This document shows positions 1 through 4,318 of a stretch of DNA of 5,064 nucleotides, in pieces (the stretch's first letter is position 1; each line of letters begins with the position of its first letter). Source of the stretch: an uncultured Selenomonas sp. (lineage in GTDB: Bacteria > Bacillota > Negativicutes > Selenomonadales > Selenomonadaceae); assembly GCA_937915915.1 (NCBI GenBank), contig CALGGN010000081.1:1-5064 (forward strand), read 5' to 3'. Position numbers and translations under genes: made by a program. Under the pieces are notes generated by a model. The model did no database searches, was not told where the DNA came from, and worked only from the letters and a program-made list of their open reading frames with translations.

Positions 1-55
1 TGTTGCCAACGGCAGATTTTGAGTCTGCTGCGTCTGCCAATTCCGCCACTTCGGC
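1..55 (-). tRNA. tRNA-Leu (anticodon CAA), partial at the window edge
   Basis: Read on the minus strand, this begins with the acceptor strand GCCGAAG (55-49), then TG and a D-arm (GCGG...TTGGCAGAC), then an anticodon stem GCAGA/TCTGC enclosing the loop CTCAAAA. The anticodon CAA lies at 21-19 and reads the leucine codon UUG. The D-arm and the start of an extended variable arm after the anticodon stem fit a class II tRNA-Leu. The rest of the variable arm, the T-arm and the 3' acceptor strand lie left of position 1, so only about two thirds of the gene is visible. The 5' end is set at 55 because GCCGAAG is the usual acceptor start of Firmicutes tRNA-Leu. Confidence 0.93.
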
Positions 56-109
56 TTGTTACGTGCCCGCCTGACAGCCAACGAAACGGACTGCCCTGCG
101 ACGTGTATT

Positions 110-139
110 AGGATAGCACAAGGAGCGACTGTCTGTCAA
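110..139 (-). promoter_or_regulatory. sigma-70 promoter of the tRNA-Leu
   Basis: On the minus strand a perfect -35 box TTGACA (139-134) is followed by an 18-nt spacer and a -10 box TATCCT (115-110) preceded by TGC, an extended -10 pattern. Transcription would start near 103, giving a leader of about 48 nt before the mature tRNA 5' end at 55, to be removed by RNase P. The perfect -35, near-consensus -10 and TGn motif fit a strong stable-RNA promoter. Start site and strength are inferred. Confidence 0.75.
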
Positions 140-150
140 GGCTTTTTGCT

Positions 151-202
151 ACGAAATCTTAGCGAGTGCAAGCCGTAGGCGAAGCAGTTCCTTAGATTTC
201 GT
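151..202. repeat. 52-nt imperfect palindrome (long hairpin), possible dispersed repeat
   Basis: The ends are perfect 9-nt inverted repeats: ACGAAATCT (151-159) and AGATTTCGT (194-202). Pairing continues inward after a T/T mismatch (AG 161-162 with CT 191-192), then GA with TC, TGC (167-169) with GCA (184-186), and GCC (172-174) with GGC (178-180) around a GTA loop. Almost the whole element therefore folds into one interrupted hairpin. No run of T follows either arm, so it is not a standard intrinsic terminator. It sits between the end of the operon and the tRNA promoter. A REP/MITE-like intergenic palindrome, a processing or 3'-end stabilising structure, or a factor-assisted terminator are all possible. 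The fold is seen in the sequence; the role is inference. Confidence 0.55.
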
Positions 203-214
203 GTAAGGGCGTGT

Positions 215-231
215 GGACACCGAAGGTGTCC
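215..231. other. short perfect stem-loop downstream of the operon
   Basis: GGACACC (215-221) and GGTGTCC (225-231) form a perfect 7-bp stem with a 3-nt loop. It lies 19 nt beyond the stop codon of the last operon gene, which is where a 3' end structure would be expected. On the minus strand the following bases are ACACGCCC, without a U-tract, so it does not qualify as a canonical intrinsic terminator. It may protect the operon mRNA 3' end or act together with the larger palindrome at 151-202. Confidence 0.4.
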
Positions 232-249
232 GGTAAGCTTTTGCCCGTC

Positions 250-666
250 TCACCCATCCTCATACTCGATCCTGTTCTCCAAGCACCAGTCCTTTGCGGC
301 TTCCATGAAGTGCGCTTGCAGGAATGCATTCCATTTCGCCAGAAGCAGCAGCCGTTTCACCTGCTGCCGAAAGTTCCATGCTGCGCGCGGGGCAAAGAGG
401 ATTTTTTGCAGGCGCCCGCGAATTTCCTCGTTCGGCTGCAACGCCGCAAAGCGCTCCATCGCCCTGCGTTCTTCCTCATCCCTCAGATTCGGGATGGGCA
501 CATAGTGCTCCCAGTCCTCCTCGATGGAAAAGACGTGCTCCAGCGCTTCCTCTTCCCCCATATCGGCAGCGAGCATCACAACCCTGCCCTGTCCGATATC
601 CACATAGCTTTGGGAAGCATCGGACTTCAGCATCGCCTGTGCCAGCTCGGACAGCTTGACTTTCAT
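250..666 (-). CDS. UPF0158 family protein (uncharacterised)
   Basis: A 138-residue soluble acidic protein of unknown function. It resembles the UPF0158 family in layout: an N-terminal MKVKLSELAQAM-like helix, a short strand region ending YVDIGQGRVVML (21-32), a central YVPIPN segment (55-60) followed by an acidic helix with DEEERRAMERF (63-73), and a C-terminal block where WNFRQQVKRL (97-106), KWNAFLQ (111-117) and EAAKDWCLENRI (122-133) match the family pattern F-R-x-F-K...W-x-x-F...E-x-A-x-x-W-x-E-x-N. No catalytic motif, signal peptide or membrane segment is seen. The start at 664-666 has GGAGGTG upstream, and its ATG overlaps the TGA of the upstream HAD gene as ATGA, indicating translational coupling. 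It is the last gene of the operon. The family call rests on recognised motifs; no function is assigned. Confidence 0.8.
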   Translation of the reverse strand: MKVKLSELAQAMLKSDASQSYVDIGQGRVVMLAADMGEEEALEHVFSIEEDWEHYVPIPNLRDEEERRAMERFAALQPNEEIRGRLQKILFAPRAAWNFRQQVKRLLLLAKWNAFLQAHFMEAAKDWCLENRIEYEDG

Positions 667-1544
667 CCTGCCACCTCCATGCCGAGCGCATAGGTGCGGA
701 TGGCCTTCGCAACACCGGAATGGTCGCAGTCGGGAGCCACATGCGCCGCGATTTCCTTTAGCTGCGGGATGGCATTCCCCATCGCGACACTGTTCGTCGG
801 GAACGCCTCGAACATGGAAAGGTCATTGAGCCCATCCCCGATGACCATGACCTCATCCTCCCGGATGCCTTCCCTTGCAATCAACCGCTTCAGGATATTG
901 CCCTTGGAAGCATCCCCCGCATTGATTTCCAGATTCAGTCGGAAACTGGAGGAAATCGCGATGCCCGGAACCCCGTCCAGCAGTCCGCGCATCTTGTCGA
1001 TCTCCTGCTCCGACCTGCCAAAGCTGATGAATTTCGCGATTTTCGTGCCGCTTTGCAGGAACGCGTCAAAATCGCGGATATATCGCATCTTCCGAAAATG
1101 CTGGTTGTTCAACGCAAACAAAACGTCCCGCAAAAGGCCGCGGCTGGGGTAAAACGTCTTTCCCCTCCGCATCATGCCCCGGAACGTTTTCCAGCGGGAC
1201 TGGGTAGTATAGCATCCGTCATTTCCATAAATCTCTGCCGAAATCTCCGGCATCCCGGCGAGCACAGACTGCACCTCGCGCGCCTTGCCTGCGGAAAAAT
1301 AGCACCCCTCCAGGCAGTTCCCCCTTGCATCGTAATACTCCGCGCCATTCATGGAGAGACACTCGCAGGAAAGGCCGTAGCGCTCCAGCAGGATGCGGAT
1401 ATCCGCATACATGCGCCCGCTCGCAATGGCAAAGCGGATGTCCCTCTGCTGCGCCATGGCAACGGCCTCGCAATTCTCCCTGCTGATTTCCCGCGCATGG
1501 CTGAGCAGGGTGCCATCCACATCCGACACAATGAGCTTGATCAA
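663..1544 (-). CDS. Cof-type HAD-IIB family hydrolase (phosphatase)
   Basis: A 293-residue cytoplasmic haloacid dehalogenase phosphatase of the Cof (IIB) class, which typically dephosphorylates sugar phosphates, nucleotides or flavin-type substrates using Mg2+. All four HAD motifs are present: motif I DVDGT (8-12, nucleophile D8 and acid/base D10), motif II in IASGR (40-44), motif III lysine in DASKG (K214), and motif IV GDGLND (236-241). The C-terminal run VAMGNA...APDCDHSGVAKAI is typical of Cof proteins, and the C2-type cap lies between motifs II and III. The chosen start is a TTG (1544-1542), giving MIKLIVSDVDGTLL, with GGAGG at 1560-1556 and 11 nt spacing. The same frame stays open to another TTG at 1562, which would add six residues but places the SD inside the gene. 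It is 37 nt after the glycosyltransferase and overlaps the UPF0158 start by 4 nt. The substrate cannot be read from sequence. Confidence 0.93.
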   Translation of the reverse strand: MIKLIVSDVDGTLLSHAREISRENCEAVAMAQQRDIRFAIASGRMYADIRILLERYGLSCECLSMNGAEYYDARGNCLEGCYFSAGKAREVQSVLAGMPEISAEIYGNDGCYTTQSRWKTFRGMMRRGKTFYPSRGLLRDVLFALNNQHFRKMRYIRDFDAFLQSGTKIAKFISFGRSEQEIDKMRGLLDGVPGIAISSSFRLNLEINAGDASKGNILKRLIAREGIREDEVMVIGDGLNDLSMFEAFPTNSVAMGNAIPQLKEIAAHVAPDCDHSGVAKAIRTYALGMEVAG

Positions 1545-1555
1545 ATTTATCACGT

Positions 1556-1560
1556 CCTCC
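1556..1560 (-). promoter_or_regulatory. Shine-Dalgarno deciding the TTG start of the HAD gene
   Basis: GGAGG on the minus strand (1560-1556) is the only good ribosome binding site near the 5' end of the HAD gene. It overlaps the upstream TTG at 1562 and is only 2 nt from an in-frame GTG, too close for either to be efficient. It is 11 nt from the TTG at 1544, whose product begins with the expected IKLIVSDVDGT. This supports 1544 as the start. Confidence 0.6.
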
Positions 1561-1581
1561 AAGAGCCATACCGCACGAAGT

Positions 1582-2832
1582 TTACTTCGTCGTATTCTTC
1601 ACATTGCCCATGATATCATCGTAGCTCATGGAACGGGTATGCTTCGTATGGCTCCACTCATGCTCATTGCGGTGAATGAAGCCCAGGAAGATGATCGGGA
1701 TCCAGGTATAGATGAACAGCGGATAGAGCAGCATGTAGAACCACGCCTTCCACTTCGCGCGGATCTTGAAGAGGATGATCATGGGCAAAATGTACTGCCC
1801 CAGCATGATCGCCGTCATGAGCTGCGACGGCATGAAATTGTAGATATTGGTATAAAAAGGCGGGAATGCCAGCTGCACATAGCTGATGACGACGAAGAAC
1901 GTAGAAACCATCAGGAAATGCGGCTGCAGCAAATAGATGCAGCCGTCCCAGATGCGGATATCACGCCGCCTGAAGCCCTCCACCAGCATCTTTGGGATGA
2001 AGCGATGCGCCACATCGAACTGCCCCTGCGCCCAGCGTTTTCTCTGATTCCAAGACTGCACAAACGTCAACGGTTTCTCATCGTAGACAATCGCGTCATG
2101 CGCCCAAGTCGTCTTGATGCCTTCCGCAAGGGACTTCATCGTGAACTCCATATCCTCCGTCAGGCAGGTCGCACGCCATCCGTGCTTTTCCAGCACATCC
2201 GTGGTGATGCACATGCCGGTGCCGCCCAATACCGCCGAAAGCCCGATATTGGTCTTTGCCAGATGGGAAATATGGTCAATGACCCAGAAGGCAATCGCAA
2301 ATGTGCCTGCCACCCAGGTATCATATGGATTCTTGGCATCCAGATAACCCTGGATGATTTTATCGCCCTTGCAGAGCCGATTGTTCATCTCCATGAGAAA
2401 CTTCGGATGCACCAGGTTGTCCGCATCGAAAATGACCACCGCGTCATATTTCTTCTCCATCTGGAACAGCTTCTCGAACATCCATTCCAACGCGAAGCCC
2501 TTGCTCTTCTTCGTAGGATGCGTGCGCTCGCACACAATGGCGCCTGCATCCTTTGCGATTTCTGCCGTACGGTCCGCGCAATTGTCCGCGATTACATAGA
2601 TATCATAAAGCTCTTTTGGATACTCCAATTGCTGCAGATTGTCCACCAATTGCCCGATGACCGCTTCCTCGTTGTGCGCCGCCACGATCACCGCAAAATT
2701 TTTCTCCGGCGTCAGGATCTTGTCTTCCTTCCTGCGCCACATGCCGCAGAAACCGATCACAAAGAAATAAATCGTAAACAGAAAAATCAATATCTGCATC
2801 GGTACCATGATGATATCAAAAGGATAATTCAT
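1582..2832 (-). CDS. Membrane glycosyltransferase, family 2 (processive/BcsA-like)
   Basis: A 416-residue integral membrane GT2 enzyme expected to transfer sugar from a nucleotide-sugar at the cytoplasmic face. One N-terminal membrane segment (about 8-30) precedes a GT-A domain, with three C-terminal segments at about 305-325, 338-356 and 363-384. Visible motifs are AHNEE (52-56), DNCAD (83-87), the metal-binding DAD (136-138), GGTG (203-206), TED with the catalytic-base type aspartate (225-227), and QRKRW (263-267). The D, DxD, D, QxxRW set is that of cellulose/chitin/hyaluronan-synthase-like and ceramide-glucosyltransferase-like enzymes. There is no PilZ domain, so no c-di-GMP control is visible. 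The ATG at 2832 has AGGAG about 9 nt upstream. It follows pssA by 35 nt within the PE operon. Sugar donor and acceptor are unknown; a glycolipid or exopolysaccharide is inferred from motifs and context. Confidence 0.9.
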   Translation of the reverse strand: MNYPFDIIMVPMQILIFLFTIYFFVIGFCGMWRRKEDKILTPEKNFAVIVAAHNEEAVIGQLVDNLQQLEYPKELYDIYVIADNCADRTAEIAKDAGAIVCERTHPTKKSKGFALEWMFEKLFQMEKKYDAVVIFDADNLVHPKFLMEMNNRLCKGDKIIQGYLDAKNPYDTWVAGTFAIAFWVIDHISHLAKTNIGLSAVLGGTGMCITTDVLEKHGWRATCLTEDMEFTMKSLAEGIKTTWAHDAIVYDEKPLTFVQSWNQRKRWAQGQFDVAHRFIPKMLVEGFRRRDIRIWDGCIYLLQPHFLMVSTFFVVISYVQLAFPPFYTNIYNFMPSQLMTAIMLGQYILPMIILFKIRAKWKAWFYMLLYPLFIYTWIPIIFLGFIHRNEHEWSHTKHTRSMSYDDIMGNVKNTTK

Positions 2833-2843
2833 GCGTTCTTACT

Positions 2844-2868
2844 CCTTGCAAATTTACGCCTTGCAAAT
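2844..2868. repeat. 10-bp direct repeat at the pssA/glycosyltransferase junction
   Basis: CCTTGCAAAT occurs at 2844-2853 and again at 2859-2868, a 15-bp period. On the minus strand it reads ATTTGCAAGG; the second of the two copies met by transcription supplies the AAGGAG of the glycosyltransferase SD, and the first overlaps the end of the pssA stop codon. It may be a small tandem duplication. A function is not evident. Confidence 0.5.
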
Positions 2869-3572
2869 CATTCATTCCGCGATATCAGCGCGAACAGGGA
2901 ATTCACGATGCCAAACAGGGCATAGGTCGAGAATACGGCTACCAGCAGCGCCTGCCAGAGCGCCTCCCTGCCGAAGAACAGAATCCCCAGAAACATCAAG
3001 GCTGCAAACGCTTTGGAAATCCCGTACAGCTTCTCGCCCTTGCCCTTGAAATCCGGGTAATGCACATGGCTCACCATCAAATAAGCCACAATCGCCATGG
3101 CTGCCGGATAGACCAGCCCGTATTCCTCGGGCCGGATGCCGAGCGCCGTAAAGAGCAATGTGGTCGTCGCTACGATGCAGCCTCCTGCAGGGATCGCAAG
3201 CCCCATGAAATAGCCATGCACCACATCCGTATTCACATTGAAGCGTGCCAGCCTCCACATGCCGCAGAGCGCAAAAAAAATCGCGACTGCCCAGCCCATA
3301 TAGCCATAGGAATCCAGGCAGAATACATAGGCAAGGAATGCAGGCGCAATGCCGAAGGAACCCAGATCGCAGAGCGAATCCATCTCTTTCCCCAGCTCGC
3401 TGGTCACGCCGAAATACCGCGCCGTGCGTCCGTCCAATCCGTCCGCCACAAGCGCGATGAGAATGAACACCGCGCCCCAGAAAAGATCCCCATGCAAAGT
3501 CGACAGGATGGAGCACATGCCAAACAACAGGTTCGATGAGGTACATGCATTCGGAATCAAACGTCTATACAT
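2868..3572 (-). CDS. pssA: CDP-diacylglycerol--serine O-phosphatidyltransferase (phosphatidylserine synthase)
   Basis: A 234-residue inner-membrane enzyme converting CDP-diacylglycerol and L-serine to phosphatidylserine and CMP, the first committed step of PE synthesis. The CDP-alcohol phosphatidyltransferase signature D-x2-DG-x2-AR-x8-G-x3-D-x3-D is complete: D44, D47-G48, A51-R52, G61, D65, D69, where the aspartates bind the metal and activate serine. RLARFN (107-112) is typical of the PssA subfamily and separates it from PgsA. About six to seven hydrophobic segments cover 15-43, 71-86, 91-106, 121-144, 151-168, 187-200 and 207-229. Length is near that of the Bacillus-type enzyme, not the unrelated E. 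coli type. The ATG is 3 nt after the psd stop, with GGGAGG inside the end of psd, so translation is probably coupled. Its product is the substrate of the adjacent Psd. Confidence 0.96.
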   Translation of the reverse strand: MYRRLIPNACTSSNLLFGMCSILSTLHGDLFWGAVFILIALVADGLDGRTARYFGVTSELGKEMDSLCDLGSFGIAPAFLAYVFCLDSYGYMGWAVAIFFALCGMWRLARFNVNTDVVHGYFMGLAIPAGGCIVATTTLLFTALGIRPEEYGLVYPAAMAIVAYLMVSHVHYPDFKGKGEKLYGISKAFAALMFLGILFFGREALWQALLVAVFSTYALFGIVNSLFALISRNE

Positions 3573-3575
3573 CTT

Positions 3576-4205
3576 CTACCGTATCCTCCCAATGATGGTC
3601 TCGCCGCCAACGACCTTCTGTCCCTTCTCCACCATGATTTCCACACTCTGCGGCATGACGATCTCCGTACAGGAACCGAAACGGATCAGCCCATAGAGCT
3701 CTCCTTTTTCCAAGTTGTCATCCAGCGTCACCCAGGAGACAATGCGGCGCGCAAGGATTCCCGCGATCTGCGTGACCGTCACGCGAAGCCTGTCGTTCTC
3801 AATGCCGATGAGATGCCGCTCATTCTCAAAGCCCACGCTGTCCTTGTAAGCGGGCCGAAAACGACCGCACACGTACTTCTGTATCTTGATTTCCCCCGCA
3901 ATCGGGCTGCGGTTCACATGCACATCGAACACCGAAAGAAAGATGATGACTTTATTGCACGGTTCCTTCACAAAATCATCCATCTCCACAGGCACAATAT
4001 CCTGCACCGTCCCATCCGCGGGAGAGACCACCAAGGACTCATCCTCCGGTATCGTGCGATCCGGATTCCGAAAGAAATAGGCAAAGTACAGCGCCAACAC
4101 CACAAAGGGTATCGCCGCATAGGGATGCACGGCCATACCCAGCAGCGCCGCCAACGCCAGCGCCGACAGCGCCAGGTCCAGGATTCGCTTGAATCGGATG
4201 TACAT
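3576..4205 (-). CDS. psd: Phosphatidylserine decarboxylase proenzyme (short type)
   Basis: A 209-residue proenzyme that decarboxylates phosphatidylserine to PE after self-cleavage to a pyruvoyl enzyme. Hydrophobic segments at about 9-28 and 31-45 anchor it to the inner membrane. Conserved blocks follow in order: FFRNPDR (44-50), SPADGTV (61-67), FLSVFDVHVNRSP (89-101), ENER (127-130), QIAGILARRI (146-155) and YGLIRFGS (171-178). Cleavage is expected between G177 and S178, with S178 becoming the pyruvoyl group, leaving a small alpha chain of about 32 residues. D64 and H96 are the likely partners in self-cleavage. Length and the FGS site match the short archaeal/Bacteroidetes/Firmicutes type rather than the roughly 300-residue LGST enzyme of E. 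coli. The start at 4205 has GGAGGT 6 nt upstream. It is first in the operon, directly behind a promoter and 3 nt before pssA. Confidence 0.96.
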   Translation of the reverse strand: MYIRFKRILDLALSALALAALLGMAVHPYAAIPFVVLALYFAYFFRNPDRTIPEDESLVVSPADGTVQDIVPVEMDDFVKEPCNKVIIFLSVFDVHVNRSPIAGEIKIQKYVCGRFRPAYKDSVGFENERHLIGIENDRLRVTVTQIAGILARRIVSWVTLDDNLEKGELYGLIRFGSCTEIVMPQSVEIMVEKGQKVVGGETIIGRIR

Positions 4206-4210
4206 ACATC

Positions 4211-4249
4211 AACCTCCAGTATAATTATAGCACATAAGGCCCGGAGGTT
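4211..4249. repeat. 7-bp inverted repeat flanking the psd -10 region
   Basis: AACCTCC (4211-4217) and GGAGGTT (4243-4249) are perfect inverted repeats separated by 25 nt. On the minus strand the left copy is the psd Shine-Dalgarno and the right copy overlaps the -35 box. Spacing of about three helical turns between centres would suit a dimeric DNA-binding protein, but chance cannot be excluded because the GGAGGT arm is constrained as an SD. Confidence 0.4.
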
Positions 4250-4252
4250 CAA
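4224..4252 (-). promoter_or_regulatory. Promoter of the psd-pssA operon
   Basis: On the minus strand a perfect -10 TATAAT (4229-4224) is preceded by TGC (extended -10) and, at 17 nt spacing, by a -35 TTGAAC (4252-4247) that matches TTGACA at the first four positions. The expected start near 4217 leaves a leader of only about 12 nt that begins at the GGAGGT SD. It is the only convincing promoter seen upstream of the five-gene operon. Confidence 0.7.
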
Positions 4253-4259
4253 TGTGGAA

Positions 4260-4288
4260 TTGCATTTCCGCCGCCAATCCCGTATAAT
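4260..4288 (+). promoter_or_regulatory. Promoter of the acyltransferase gene
   Basis: On the plus strand a perfect -10 TATAAT (4283-4288) sits 17 nt after a weak -35 TTGCAT (4260-4265), where only TTG matches. Transcription would start near 4295, leaving a leader of about 24 nt before the ATG at 4319, including GGAG at 4307-4310. The -35 box lies 7 nt from that of the divergent psd promoter, so the two could compete for polymerase or share a regulator. Confidence 0.55.
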
Positions 4289-4318
4289 GAAGCTACCAAA
4301 CCAAACGGAGACATGCCC

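Noticed and set aside
1..140. tRNA-Leu as a possible integration site of a mobile element
   Set aside because: No integrase gene, no duplicated tRNA fragment and no attachment-like repeat is seen in the window; the neighbouring genes are housekeeping lipid genes.
211..693. Plus-strand open frame over the UPF0158 gene
   Set aside because: It begins within the hairpin region and has no SD or domain; the minus-strand gene has an SD, operon position and family motifs.
1053..1613. Plus-strand open frame of 186 codons antisense to the HAD gene
   Set aside because: The minus frame contains all four HAD motifs; the plus frame shows no domain or ribosome binding site.
1921..1945. Perfect 8-bp inverted repeat (CGGCTGCA/TGCAGCCG, 9-nt loop) inside the glycosyltransferase gene
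   Set aside because: It encodes the DGCIYLLQP stretch in frame and has no T-run. A single short dyad within about 5 kb of coding sequence is expected by chance.
1393..2925. A 510-codon open frame on the plus strand, antisense to the glycosyltransferase
   Set aside because: It spans the gap and overlaps two well-supported genes on the other strand. Its translation is rich in H, R and L with no recognisable domain, as expected for the complement of a GC-biased coding frame, and it lacks an SD.
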